DNA from: Companilactobacillus nodensis DSM 19682 = JCM 14932 = NBRC 107160
Lineage (GTDB): Bacteria; Bacillota; Bacilli; Lactobacillales; Lactobacillaceae
DNA: 64,000 nucleotides
Direction of reading: 5' to 3'
Assembly: GCF_000615905.1 (NCBI RefSeq)
Contig: NZ_BAMN01000005.1
Coordinates: 101,847 to 165,846 of the forward strand
Shown: positions 17,673-28,133 of the stretch, piece after piece
How positions within the stretch are numbered: position 1 is the first letter of the stretch
Layout: each line of letters begins with the position of its first letter
Notes under the pieces: model-generated
The model's input: only the letters and a program-made list of their open reading frames with translations
The model's database searches: none
What the model was told of the DNA's origin: nothing
Made by a program: the position numbers and the translations under genes

Positions 17673-18494
17673 ATGAAACAATTTATCATTAATCCAGATC
17701 AAAAAATTAATTTTTACAAATCTTCAAGTAATCGAAAAAATCAGACAATAATATACATTCACGGCGGAGGATTATTATACGGTAATTTGGAAGATTTACC
17801 GAACGAATACATAGGTTTATTCTTAAAATCTGGATATGATTTTTTAACAATTGATTACTTATTAGCACCTGAATCTAAGTTAACAGAAATCAGAAAAAGT
17901 GTATACGATGCATTTACTTGGTTTAAAAATAATTATTCATCTAAATTAAGACTCGAAAGCAATGAATACATTTTGTTTGGAAGATCTGCAGGAGCATACT
18001 TATGCTATCAACTTATGGCTCAACTCATAATGGAAAAATCAAAGTTACCAAATAGAATGCTCGACTTCTATGGATTCATTGATTTAAATTCATCTAAACT
18101 AAAAAAACTAAGCGACTATTACAAACAATATCCGGTTCCATCAGACGACGTTATTAATTCGATGATTATGAAAAAAAGGATATACGAGGGAGACATACAC
18201 ACTAGGTTCTTATTATATGTTGCAAGTAGACAAAAGGGACTATGGCAAAAATATTTAATTAATTCTGTCAACGATCAAATAAAACTATGTCTTGAACAAG
18301 TTCCACCAACGTATATTGTTCACTGTACTGAAGATTTTGATGTTCCCTTCTCAATTTCGTTGAATAAAAAATTCAAATTTAAAAATTCAAATTTAATTTC
18401 AATTAACAAAAAAATGCATGATTTTGATCGAGAAGTAACTGAAGAAAGTCTAACTGTTTACAATAATATGATTAATTGGCTACAAGAGAAATAA
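17673..18494 (+). CDS. Alpha/beta hydrolase, acetylesterase-like
   Basis: 273 residues behind TAGGAGAAAAAA. HGGGLLYG (oxyanion hole) and GRSAGAYL (nucleophile Ser) are those of the BD-FAE/acetylesterase group; the late His is in KKMHDFDREV and an Asp in TEDFDVPF. No signal peptide, so it is cytosolic. It follows pucR by 9 bases (if that gene is repaired) and is probably co-transcribed, which links it to the same catabolic function, perhaps de-esterifying or deacylating an imported ureido compound. The substrate is not visible. Confidence 0.8.
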   Translation: MKQFIINPDQKINFYKSSSNRKNQTIIYIHGGGLLYGNLEDLPNEYIGLFLKSGYDFLTIDYLLAPESKLTEIRKSVYDAFTWFKNNYSSKLRLESNEYILFGRSAGAYLCYQLMAQLIMEKSKLPNRMLDFYGFIDLNSSKLKKLSDYYKQYPVPSDDVINSMIMKKRIYEGDIHTRFLLYVASRQKGLWQKYLINSVNDQIKLCLEQVPPTYIVHCTEDFDVPFSISLNKKFKFKNSNLISINKKMHDFDREVTEESLTVYNNMINWLQEK

Positions 18495-18533
18495 AAGTGT
18501 GTCAAGGTAATTATCACCTTGGCACACTTTTTG
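18494..18533. terminator. Bidirectional terminator
   Basis: AAAAGTGTGTCAAGGT / ACCTTGGCACACTTTT with a 7-base loop, between convergent genes (esterase and enoate reductase). Confidence 0.9.
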
Positions 18534-18542
18534 TTAAATAAC

Positions 18543-20452
18543 TTATTCCATAACTCTTATTGCATGATATGCTTCATGAACAGCATCCATTATTTTTCTT
18601 GGAGATACAGCATCACCAACGACAGTTAGATCCACCTTATCTTCTAGAATTTCTTCAAGAGAATCATTTGACTTATAACCAGCTGCAACAACTGCGGTAT
18701 CACAAGGAAGTTTCTTTTCAACTCCATTATCATCAATAACTACGGAATCCTTAGTTATTGCCTTAACTTTAACACCGGTATCAAGTTTTACTTGAGCATC
18801 TTTCAAATGATCTCGTAATGACAAATCGTTGTTCTTCGAATGCGATCCAGTCTGTAAAATATCATCTAACATTTCAACAACCGTTACATTTTTTGCACGA
18901 GAACTTAGATCAAGGGCTGTTTCACATCCAACTAAACCACCACCAATTACAACAACATCGTCACCTGGCTGTTTGCTTTGAACTAAATAATCCTCGGCCT
19001 GATTTGCATTATCAACTCCCTCAATCGGAGGAACCTTACTTGTAGCACCAGTGGCTAAAATAACCTTGTCAAAATTACCTGCAAGAACATTCTCAGAAGT
19101 AGCCGTCATGTTATAACGAACATTAACGTTTAAACGATTAATCTCACGTCTCAAGAATTTTACAAACTTCATGACATCCACCTTAAATGATGGATAACCA
19201 GCTACAAACATGTTTCCACCTAGCTGAGTGGTCTTTTCCCATAATTCGACTTCAAAGCCACGTCTTGCAGCTGTCAAAGCAGCTTCCATACCACCAGGTC
19301 CACCACCAATTACTAAAACACGCTTCTTACTCATTGCGGGAGTTAGCTGATAATCTTTCTCAGCATAACACAGTGGATTTACTATACAGTAATAATGTTT
19401 ACCGCTAAATCCTCCAAGAAGGCACTCATTGCAACCAATACATGGCGTGATTTGATCAAAGTTTCCTGCTTTAACTTTATTAGCCAGTGTGGATCGGCCA
19501 GCATTTGATGTGCCAATGCAACATAATCAGCATCACCATCTTGAAGTACTTTTTCAGCATCCATAGGATCATTAAGCTTTCCTTGAGTAATGACCGGAAT
19601 ATTTACTGCAGCCTTAACCGCCTTTGCAGCAAATATTTGATGCATTGGTTTTTCATAAACTGTCGTAATTGCTTTGTACCAAACTTCATAGCAGCCAACA
19701 TCTACATGCAGGTCGGAAACTCCCGCTTTCTCAAAAATCTTGGCCATTTCAACACCTTCATCAAGTTGACGACCACCCTTAATGCCATGGTAAGCGGTAA
19801 ATTTCATTGATACTGGAAAATCAGCTCCACACTTCTCGTGAATTGCTGAAATGATTTCAGTTGAAAAGCGAAGTCTATTTTCCAAACTCCCACCATATTC
19901 ATCTTTTCTCTTATTCCAGAGTGAGGAATGGAATTGATCCAGTAAATAACCACCATAACCATGTAATTCAACACCATCCGCACCGGCAGCTTGTGCTAGA
20001 CTTGCTGAGTAAGCCATTCTCTCTGTCAAATAATGGATATCATCCACAGTTAACATACGACATTTCAAATTTGGAAACCAGAACGAACGAGCCTCATCAC
20101 TAGCTGAATATGGAGGCGTATATGGATCTGCGTAAACCATACGTCCCAATCCAGGGGTTATTTGAACAAACACTTTAGTTCCATAATGATGGCATCGCTC
20201 AATCATAACGGCTAATTTTTCAACATTATGAAAGTCAGATAATTCATTCTCTGGGCGAGTTTCATACTTGGTACTGACAATATTAGCACCGGTAATAATT
20301 AATCCAACTCCACCTTTGGCACGTTCTTCAAAATAATTAATTGCATTGTCAGAATAACTACCATCAGCAGTAGGTTTAGTTCCCATCGGTGCCATGATAA
20401 TTCTGTTTTTTAATTTAACATTTCCAATTTTACCTCGTTTGAATAAATCCAA
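18543..20452 (-). pseudogene. FadH/BaiH-like FMN-[4Fe-4S]-FAD enoate reductase, frameshifted
   Basis: The N-terminal Old-Yellow-Enzyme barrel (LKNRIIMAPMGTKPTADGS, VELHGYGGYLLDQFHSSLWN) and the C-terminal FAD/NAD domain (KKRVLVIGGGPGGMEAALTAA) belong to one protein of the 2,4-dienoyl-CoA reductase/enoate reductase family. The intervening cluster, readable only in the third frame, is CIGCNECLLGGFSGKHYYC, ligands for a 4Fe-4S centre. The break is at 19484: TGGCTAAT instead of TGGGCTAAT. One G restores about 636 residues, the family length. Start TTG 20452 behind AAAGGGTG; an upstream GTG start at 20485 is less likely. It reduces an unsaturated acid or CoA ester with NAD(P)H; the substrate is unknown. 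Divergent TetR gene and palindrome suggest inducible control. Confidence 0.85.
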
Positions 20453-20486
20453 AATAATCACCCTTTCGCTAGTTATATAGTTCACA

Positions 20487-20506
20487 ATCTTTACTTAAGT
20501 AAAGAT
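20487..20506. promoter_or_regulatory. 20-bp perfect palindrome, probable TetR operator
   Basis: ATCTTTACTT / AAGTAAAGAT without spacer, in the gap between the enoate reductase and the divergent TetR gene. Size and symmetry fit a TetR-family operator that controls both genes. Confidence 0.65.
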
Positions 20507-20589
20507 AACACCATTTTTATGAAAGCGCAACCACCAGTGTGCAAATTAATATATGATAAAATGTAGCTAATACCTCGGAGGTAAGGACT

Positions 20590-21192
20590 TTGGACACTAA
20601 AAAATTAATTTTAAAAAATGCCTACAAACTATTTCAAGAAAAGTCATATCAAGAAGTTAGTATTGATGACATTTGTAATGCTTGCAATTTAACAAAACCA
20701 GCTTTCTACTACCATTTCAAAGCAAAGTCTGATTTATTAATCCATTATTATGATCATGTCGTTGAAAAAATGACACTAAAAATCTCCAATAAAAATGATG
20801 ATTATTGGAAGCAATTTATTGATTTATTTATTCAATTGATAGAATCCAGTGTTGCCATAGGCACGGATTTAGTACGTCAATTATTTATAACCAATTTAAA
20901 AATTGACAAGGGTTCTTTTGATTTTAACAAACAATTTGCATCAATGTGTGTAAATCTAATTTCCAAAGCACAATCCTCAAATCAAATAAGAAACAAACAA
21001 GATCCAAAAGAATTATTTATAGCATCATCTTTCCTATTTACAGGATATGAAGTATTTTGGGCAATAAAGAACGATGATAAAAATACTATTCAAAATGTTA
21101 TTGCATCAATTGAAGTTATTTTTGATATACAACCAGAATTAAAAAAATTTGATAAATGTATTTTTAATTCTATTGTATTCCCAATTAAATAA
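20590..21192 (+). CDS. TetR-family regulator
   Basis: 200 residues from TTG 20590 behind GGAGGTAAGGAC. The N-terminal helix-turn-helix reads KNAYKLFQEKSYQEVSIDDI and then ACNLTKPAFYYHFKAKSDLL, a standard TetR_N domain. The helical C-terminal ligand domain has no recognised signature. Divergent from the enoate reductase, with a perfect palindrome between them, so local repression with release by an unsaturated acid or similar ligand is the simplest model. Confidence 0.9.
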   Translation: MDTKKLILKNAYKLFQEKSYQEVSIDDICNACNLTKPAFYYHFKAKSDLLIHYYDHVVEKMTLKISNKNDDYWKQFIDLFIQLIESSVAIGTDLVRQLFITNLKIDKGSFDFNKQFASMCVNLISKAQSSNQIRNKQDPKELFIASSFLFTGYEVFWAIKNDDKNTIQNVIASIEVIFDIQPELKKFDKCIFNSIVFPIK

Positions 21193-21231
21193 AAGCTAAG
21201 TATTTGTAATTTAAACAAATACTTAGCTTTT
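21191..21231. terminator. Bidirectional terminator
   Basis: AAAAGCTAAGTATTTG / CAAATACTTAGCTTTT stem between the convergent TetR and M20 genes. Confidence 0.9.
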
Positions 21232-21236
21232 TAATT

Positions 21237-22391
21237 TTACAAACTCAAAATATACCTGTGCAAAACAGCTACTGCCTTCCACAAAATACCTTCATCAATA
21301 TCGAATCTACCATTATGCAGTGGATAAGTTTTTTCATTCTCAGATTCAGCTGTGAATACGAAGAAAACTCCCCTAGCATAATTGAAATAATCTGCGGCAC
21401 TGTCACCAGACAAGTATTCACTTGAAACCAGTCTTGATTCATTACCAAATACTTCTTCTCCGGCACGTAAACCAATATCCACCAAACCCGCATCGCTAAC
21501 AATTGGTGGTATCGGTGGATCTGTTATCTCAACTTCAATTTGAGCCTTGGTATCCTCCTGAATATCAGCAATTCCATCTAATAACAGTTTACGTAACTTT
21601 GCATAATCTGACACTTTGATTGCTCTAAGCGTTCCTTCGAGCAACGTTTCATCCGCAATAACATTTGAGGCACTACCACCATTAATCTTACCAATTCCTA
21701 ATATAAAGGGTGAGTTGGACACATATTCACGTTTAATCTTATTCATCAAACTAAGAATCTGACCTACAACATCAATCGTATCAACGCCATCATCAGGCAA
21801 AGCCCAATGACTAGATACACCGGTTATTCTTATCTTTATAGCACCGATAGCAGCTGACGAAGCTCCTTTATTCAATTCCATCCCTAATGGGGCGTCATTA
21901 GCAAAATGCAGCATTGTAAAATAATCAACCTCAGGATCATTCATTACCCCACCGTCAATCATAATTTCAGTACCCTTACCATTTTCCTCAGCTGGTTGGA
22001 AAAATACTTTTACATTATTGTGCAACAATTCTCTGTTATCAACACACAGTTTAGCGGTAACCAAGACTGTTGCCATAATTGCATCATGACCACAAGCATG
22101 CATTACACCAGGGTTTTGAGATTTAAAGTCAAAGTCATTCTGTTCTTGAACCGCAATAGCATCCATCTCTGCACGCAAAGCAACCGTCTTACAGCTAGGA
22201 TCATTAGCCCAAATCATCGCTACCAAACCATAATCACCAATTCTGGTGGTTTCTAGCCCCAAGTCATTCAAATAATCCTCAACAAATATCGAGGTTTCTT
22301 TTTCGTGCAAACTGAGTTCGGGATGGCTGTGCAATTGCCTTCTCAAACTAACTATTTCATTTTGAAATGCTTGATAATTTATTTTTGACAA
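21237..22391 (-). CDS. M20-family amidohydrolase (HipO/AmaA-like)
   Basis: About 384 residues from TTG 22391, with GGAG 7 bases before. Metal ligands are visible: MHACGHDAI (Cys/His of the di-metal site), QPAEENGKG (Glu-Glu), and the late HNGRFDIDE. The dimerisation domain (about 180-290) contains IRITGVSSHWALPDDGVDT. The family removes acyl groups from N-acyl amino acids or hydrolyses related amides in the cytosol. The relation to the carbamoyl locus 6 kb away is only suggestive, since M20 relatives include ureido- and allantoate amidohydrolases, although this one has the HipO-type layout. Confidence 0.85.
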   Translation of the reverse strand: MSKINYQAFQNEIVSLRRQLHSHPELSLHEKETSIFVEDYLNDLGLETTRIGDYGLVAMIWANDPSCKTVALRAEMDAIAVQEQNDFDFKSQNPGVMHACGHDAIMATVLVTAKLCVDNRELLHNNVKVFFQPAEENGKGTEIMIDGGVMNDPEVDYFTMLHFANDAPLGMELNKGASSAAIGAIKIRITGVSSHWALPDDGVDTIDVVGQILSLMNKIKREYVSNSPFILGIGKINGGSASNVIADETLLEGTLRAIKVSDYAKLRKLLLDGIADIQEDTKAQIEVEITDPPIPPIVSDAGLVDIGLRAGEEVFGNESRLVSSEYLSGDSAADYFNYARGVFFVFTAESENEKTYPLHNGRFDIDEGILWKAVAVLHRYILSL

Positions 22392-22415
22392 TATTTTTCT
22401 CCATTTCAAATGAAT

Positions 22416-23021
22416 TTATTCAACTTTGATGCCAAATAATCCAATCAATATTGCAGCTTGATACTGATTAACAACTAATCCACGTGCTAACTCAGGACTA
22501 ATAGTAATCGTCTCAAACTCCGATTCTTTGAAGTCAAAACCTTTTAGTCTGGTCTCACTGAAGTTAGCCTCAGTTAAAATTGACCCCGCAAATGAAATAT
22601 TCTTCTTAACCTTCAAAGCTTGAAAGAAGCTTCCATTCAAATCACAGTTAATAAAACCAATTTTTTCAAAGCGACTCTCAGTAAAATTAGCATATGGCAT
22701 CTTACAATCACGAAAATCAGTATTCTTGAAATAAGTATTATTAAAATCAGCACCTGACAGTTGCATACTACTTATTTTGCAGTTATACCAATTGCTCTGG
22801 CTAAAATCACTACCAGCCAATTGGCTGTGATGCCATTCAACATTGCCAAAACTAACACGACTGAAATCAGTCTGTTCAAAATCACAGTGGTCAAATGTTA
22901 TATCGGTATAATTCATCGAATCACCGTATGATTTGAAATGGCAACCTTTATAATAGTAGCCATCTTCAATTTCATTCATATTCAAGGTTTGATCAATTAT
23001 CGTTTCGATTGGTTCATTCAT
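22416..23021 (-). CDS. Pentapeptide-repeat protein
   Basis: 201 residues. About 25 consecutive A(D/N)(L/F)XX-type units run from residue 40 to 165 (FDHCDFEQTDFSRVSF, ADFNNTYFKNTDF, YANFTESRFEKIGF), forming a right-handed quadrilateral helix, and a short hydrophobic tail (NQYQAAILIGLFGIKV) may dimerise as in MfpA/Qnr. DNA-gyrase protection is known for some relatives, but function here is unknown. Start ATG 23021 with CTGGAGTG. Separated from the M20 gene by only 24 bases, so possibly co-transcribed. Confidence 0.85.
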   Translation of the reverse strand: MNEPIETIIDQTLNMNEIEDGYYYKGCHFKSYGDSMNYTDITFDHCDFEQTDFSRVSFGNVEWHHSQLAGSDFSQSNWYNCKISSMQLSGADFNNTYFKNTDFRDCKMPYANFTESRFEKIGFINCDLNGSFFQALKVKKNISFAGSILTEANFSETRLKGFDFKESEFETITISPELARGLVVNQYQAAILIGLFGIKVE

Positions 23022-23080
23022 TTATGTTCACTCCAGTTGATATCAATATACTATTAATATACAGGTCTGTGACAAAATAA

Positions 23081-23112
23081 AAAAGCTTACATCCAAACAG
23101 ATGTAAGCTTTT
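23081..23112 (-). terminator. Terminator of the PTS gene
   Basis: AAAAGCTTACAT / ATGTAAGCTTTT stem with a T run on the minus strand, directly after the PTS stop. Confidence 0.85.
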
Positions 23113-23120
23113 GATTTAAT

Positions 23121-25106
23121 CTATCCTTTATTAACGGCAGGTTCACGACTACCTAATCTTACCTTACCAACTTCATGAACGTTCTCTTCCAAATCTTGTT
23201 CCTTGAATCCGAACAAGTAGGTACATGTGAACGATACAACGATGGCGGCAGCTGATGCAATCAAGTAACCTGTGAAGCTTCCATCAATTCCCTTAGGATT
23301 GATGAATGAGGCGAATCCGATAAGTGATCCAGCGAAGCCCCACATATCAACGTGCAATAAACCTGTCAATAATCCACCAACAGCACCACCAATGTTAGCT
23401 GTCCAGAAGATACGGCCATATTTCAAGTTAATACCATACATAGCGGGTTCGGTGATTCCTGAGAATGCCGAAATCGTAGCAGCACCGGCAATTTGTTTCA
23501 TACTTATATTCTTCTTAGTCTTGAAGAACACTGCCATAACTGCAGCACCTTGAGCAACCATGGTAGCAGAGACAATTGCATTCAAAGCACTGTGTCCAGT
23601 TGTAGCAATTTGATTGGCAACCACCGGAATAACTGCCCAGTGTAATCCGAAAATAACCAAGCATTGATAAAATGCTCCAATGATCAATCCTGATAGAGCT
23701 GGACTAAACTTGAGCAACGCAACGATGCCCATTGCTAGATATGAACTCAATAATGTAATAACTGGTCCAACGATAACTAGAATAACAGCACTGACTATGA
23801 ATACCTCTACTAAAGGACTAACGATCATTCTAACTGTTGCTGGAATGTGCTTCTTCAACCACGGTTCAACGATCGATGCTAGCCAAGCTGCAGCAATCAT
23901 TGGGAAAATCGAGTAAGTATAGTTAGCTACGTGAATCGGAATACCAAAGAAATCAGCGTTCATGTTCATTTGAACTGAACTCGTCTTCGAAGCTAATTGT
24001 ACTAACGTCGGATACGCTAGAACTCCACCGATAACTCCGACGATTATCTGATTAGAACCAAGTCGCTTAGCAGCAGTGAATCCAACCAATATTGGAAGGA
24101 AGTAGAACACTGAATCTCCCATTGCGTTAACGATCATATAAGTTGAACTAGTATCTGAGAGCCACTTGGCTGATACGATCAATGACAACAATCCTTTGAG
24201 AATACCGGCAGCAGCCAACAATCCGATAATTGGCATCATGCTGGCAGTGATAACACCGATCAAGGAACTGAAATAATATTTTGTCTTCGGCCAGACACCC
24301 TTTGGTGCTGGTTCTTTTTTAGCTTTGGCTTCATTATCATTTGTACCAATGCCAGGTCCCAGATGATCGACGACTGCATCAAATACATCTTCAACTGCTG
24401 GTCCAATAACTACTTGATATTGTCCACCAGCCTTAGCGACATCCAAAACTCCATTCAGATTCTTAATAATCTCATCATTAGCTTTGGATTCATCTTTCAA
24501 ATAAAAACGTACACGCGTAATACAATGAATAACATTATCAACGTTACTTGGTCCGCCAACATTCTTAACAATGTCTTTGGCCAGTGCATCAAAATCGACT
24601 TTCTTCTTATTAGAAGTGTCGGGTATTTCTTTTTCACCCTTGGCAAAGGTACTGACGGTTGCGGCACTATCACCACCATCAACATTTCCAACATGAACAT
24701 TTATCTCTTTGAGGACCGCTGCGGTATTAGTGATAACGACGATAACATCAGTCGTCTTTCCAGCATTCTTGACCATGGAAGTATCCATCGTCGCAAGTTG
24801 CTGACCAGCTTTGATCGTGTCACCTTCTTTGACAAATACGTCAAACGGTTCTCCATTCATCTCAACCGTATCGACTCCCATGTGAACTAATACCTCTAGT
24901 CCATCATCGGTATCGATTCCTATTGCATGTTTGGTACTAGCTACCAATACTATTTTTCCTGAAACTGGAGAAACAATACTGCTGTCACTAGGCACCACTC
25001 CAAACCCATCACCCATTGCCTTTTCAGAGAACATTGGATCGTGAACATCTTTGATCTTCACGAGAACTCCGCTGACTGGGGAGAGCATGTTTATAGTGTT
25101 TTTCAT
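23121..25106 (-). CDS. PTS beta-glucoside/trehalose-type transporter, EIIABC order
   Basis: 661 residues. An EIIA domain comes first (1-150; phospho-His in EVLVHMGVDTVEMNG), then EIIB (about 170-255; phospho-Cys in VIHCITRVRFYL), then a membrane EIIC (about 275-630; GITEPAMYGINLKYGR, the conserved glucoside loop). The usual BCA order is permuted to ABC, known in lactobacilli. It imports and phosphorylates a disaccharide. Divergent from the GH65 phosphorylase across a promoter region with three TGTTTAAACA sites. The pairing with GH65 suggests a phosphorylated trehalose- or maltose-like disaccharide. Start ATG 25106, GGAGGGTG upstream. Confidence 0.85.
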   Translation of the reverse strand: MKNTINMLSPVSGVLVKIKDVHDPMFSEKAMGDGFGVVPSDSSIVSPVSGKIVLVASTKHAIGIDTDDGLEVLVHMGVDTVEMNGEPFDVFVKEGDTIKAGQQLATMDTSMVKNAGKTTDVIVVITNTAAVLKEINVHVGNVDGGDSAATVSTFAKGEKEIPDTSNKKKVDFDALAKDIVKNVGGPSNVDNVIHCITRVRFYLKDESKANDEIIKNLNGVLDVAKAGGQYQVVIGPAVEDVFDAVVDHLGPGIGTNDNEAKAKKEPAPKGVWPKTKYYFSSLIGVITASMMPIIGLLAAAGILKGLLSLIVSAKWLSDTSSTYMIVNAMGDSVFYFLPILVGFTAAKRLGSNQIIVGVIGGVLAYPTLVQLASKTSSVQMNMNADFFGIPIHVANYTYSIFPMIAAAWLASIVEPWLKKHIPATVRMIVSPLVEVFIVSAVILVIVGPVITLLSSYLAMGIVALLKFSPALSGLIIGAFYQCLVIFGLHWAVIPVVANQIATTGHSALNAIVSATMVAQGAAVMAVFFKTKKNISMKQIAGAATISAFSGITEPAMYGINLKYGRIFWTANIGGAVGGLLTGLLHVDMWGFAGSLIGFASFINPKGIDGSFTGYLIASAAAIVVSFTCTYLFGFKEQDLEENVHEVGKVRLGSREPAVNKG

Positions 25107-25220
25107 AGTAGGACACCCTCCTAGTTCTTATTTGTAAAAAACGGCAGATAAGTTGTAATCAAGAAGTTTTGTCTTATCCACCGTTTTCATTTACATGTAT
25201 AAGATACTATATGTATGACA

Positions 25221-25320
25221 TGTTTAAACATCATATTTGAATAATTATTTTTATGAAAACTGTACTATTTGTTTAAACAAATAAGAATATAATATCAATA
25301 AGATTATATGTGTTTAAACA
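25221..25320. promoter_or_regulatory. Three TGTTTAAACA operators between PTS and GH65 genes
   Basis: Identical palindromes at 25221-25230, 25270-25279 and 25311-25320 (49 and 41 bases between starts). The middle copy is extended to ATTTGTTTAAACAAAT. All lie in the divergent promoter region. A fourth copy is at 33640-33649 in the GPH promoter. No regulator gene adjoins. The sequence is compatible with GntR, LacI or ROK-type repressors; I cannot choose. Confidence 0.75.
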
Positions 25321-25348
25321 TGTACAAATATTTTATTGGAGGGTAATC

Positions 25349-28059
25349 ATGACACCATTATATTTAACTGTCACTGATAAACATATTAAATATTCATATG
25401 AAGATCAAAATACTACCGCAACTATTCAGCAAGACTACAATATTAACCCTAAGCTTCCATTAACTGATAACTTCGTTAACTTCAAATCCAAACTACCCGA
25501 ATATTTTGACGTGATCGTTATTCTCAACCCGATCGATGTTGAAATGAAAGATACTATCGTCAGTTGTAAGAATCAGCCGATCGATATTGGCCTGTACATG
25601 GAGAACTTATTTCACATCCCCACTGTCGGGATTCATCAAGTTGCCAAATTGGGATTGAAACAAGCAGCTTCCATCGAAGCTGAATATGCTGGTTGGCACT
25701 TAGACTACTACGGCTATGAAGATGGCAAAACTCAATATTCTCAAGAGGCAATGCAGACACTGGGCAATGGTTATTTTGGACTACGTGGTGCCTATGTTGA
25801 ATCTAAGGCTGACAAGAACAACTACCCTGGTACTTACGTGGCTGGTGTCTATAATCAACTAACGACTAGTATTAATAGTAAGGATATTGTCAATGAGGAC
25901 TTGGTGAACCTTCCAAATGCTCAATACATAACCTTTAGCATCGATGACACTGAAAAATTCAAACTCAATGGCGAGGAACTTGAAGATATCTACCGTTCAC
26001 TCGATATGAGAACTGGCTTATTGACGACAACGATGTTGTTACAACTCAAAAATGGTAAACGACTCAAAGTCGTAAGTCGTAAAGTTGCCGACATGAAAAA
26101 CTATCATAGTTATTCACTACAATATACTGTTCAACCACTCAACTTCTCTGGTGAAATGAAGATTCACACCGAGATCGATGGACAAGTCGTTAATGCTAAT
26201 GTTGAACGTTATAAGAATCTTGATAACCATCATTTGATCACTGACAAGACTCTAAATGACGACAACACTGCTATCCTACTGGCACATACACGCCACTCAA
26301 AAATCAATATTGCCGTGGGCTCTAAGCTAGATTCACCTAACTTAAGCGAGTTGAATGTTCACACAGACAAAGCACACGATAAAGTTGCTCAATCAGTAAC
26401 CTTCGAAGTCGTCGAAGGTAATTCTTATACGCTCGAAAAAACTGTCAGCGTCTATACATCACTAGAAACAAAAGGTGATCTCGTTGAAGCTGTCAAATCA
26501 CATTCATACCACAAGACCTTCGCCGATGCCGTCAATAATTCGATGGAATGCTGGCAAGATATTTGGAGTAACGAATATCTAGAGATCGACGGCGATATTA
26601 CCTCTCAAAAATTGTTACATCTCAATGCCTTTCATGCCACTGTTTCCGCACAACAAAATGTCAATCGAGATCTTGATGTTTCCGTTGGCGCCCGTGGATT
26701 GCATGGTGAGGCTTATCGTGGGCACGTCTTCTGGATGAACTATTTATTCTGCCATACTACAACCTTCACTATCCCGATTTAACTAAGTCACTGCTGATGT
26801 ATCGTTACAATCGTCTCGGTGCTGCTAAGGAATATGCCAAGTCAACTGGCAATGAAGGAGCTATGTTTCCTTGGCAAAGTGGGATGACTGGAGACGAACA
26901 ATCTCAAGTAATGCATTTAAATCCTATTACTAATCAATGGGACCCTGATAATTCTCGCAAGCAACGCCACGTTTCACTGTCAATTGCTTATAATATCTGG
27001 AATTATTACAGCATGACCAATGATGAAGACTTCATCCGTGACTATGGATTAGAGATGTTATTGAACATCACTAAGTTCTGGATCAGCATGACCACATATA
27101 ATGAAGAGACTGGTAAATATTCTATTTCTAACGTCATGGGACCAGATGAATTTCACGAAGGTTACCCTGATAAGGAAGATAGTGGATTAACCAACAACGC
27201 ATATACCAATATCATGACTAGCTGGGTCTTCAAAAAGGTTGAATACTTCTCAACTCATGAATCACAGGATATTCTGGATGATAATTACAAACGTGCTGAT
27301 TTTTCGAAAGAAGATTTGAAATTAACTAAGAAAATCAGACATAACCTCGAACTTGAATTTAATAAAGATGAAATCCTTGCCCAATTCGACGGTTACTTCG
27401 ACCTCAAGCCAATTGATTTCGACTATTATCGGCGTCAATATGGCGATATATCCAGAATGGACCGTATCCTCAAAGCTGAAGGAGACAATCCCGACGACTA
27501 CCAAGTAGCCAAGCAAGCCGATTCACTGATGGCACTGTATGCTTTGAGAGAACCAACTTTTTTTCACATAATGTCTGATTTGGGTTATGAAATTCCAGAT
27601 AAGCATGATTTCATAACGAAGAATATTGAGTACTATCTGAGTCGGACAACCCACGGATCTACCCTTTCAAGAATTGTTTATGCAATGTTGGCACTCAAGG
27701 TTAATAACAATGACCTTGCTTGGAAACTATTCTCACAAGCATTAACGTCTGATTACTACGACATTCAAGGGGGTACGACCGCTGAAGGAATTCACCTAGG
27801 TGTCATGGGTGCAACACTCAACGTCGTTACTTGCTTCTTCGCAGGTATTGACTATCGTGGACCAGAACTAGAAATCGATCCACACGTTCCCGATGCTTGG
27901 CAGAGTATCAAGTTCAACATGTCATTCAAGGGGACCCGTTTCTACTTTACTGTTACTCACGATCAAGTTCGTGTTATCCCTGATGATGATATCGTCGTCG
28001 TTTTCAAAGGTGACAAAGTGCAACTTGATGCCCACAAAGAAAAAATGTTAAATTATTAA
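25349..28059 (+). pseudogene. GH65 disaccharide phosphorylase, frameshifted
   Basis: Glycoside hydrolase family 65: phosphorolysis of an alpha-glucoside (maltose, trehalose, trehalose-6-phosphate or kojibiose type). The catalytic acid is the Glu of MGPDEFHEGYP, with NNAYTN, KQADSLMALYAL and the phosphate-site HGSTLSRIVYA downstream. The frame breaks at 26733 (CTGGATGAA for an expected CTGGGATGAA); one G joins HVFW to DELFILPYYNLHYPDL and gives about 903 residues. That is some 110-150 longer than maltose phosphorylase, because of an N-terminal extension (about 1-105) without recognised domain. Start ATG 25349 with GGAGGGTAATC. Divergent from the PTS gene; shared operators. Confidence 0.85.
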
Positions 28060-28133
28060 AACAAATTTATTGAATAACCTCCACAAAAGTATATGATAGA
28101 ATGATTGTGATTACTTTTGAGGGGGTTATTTTT

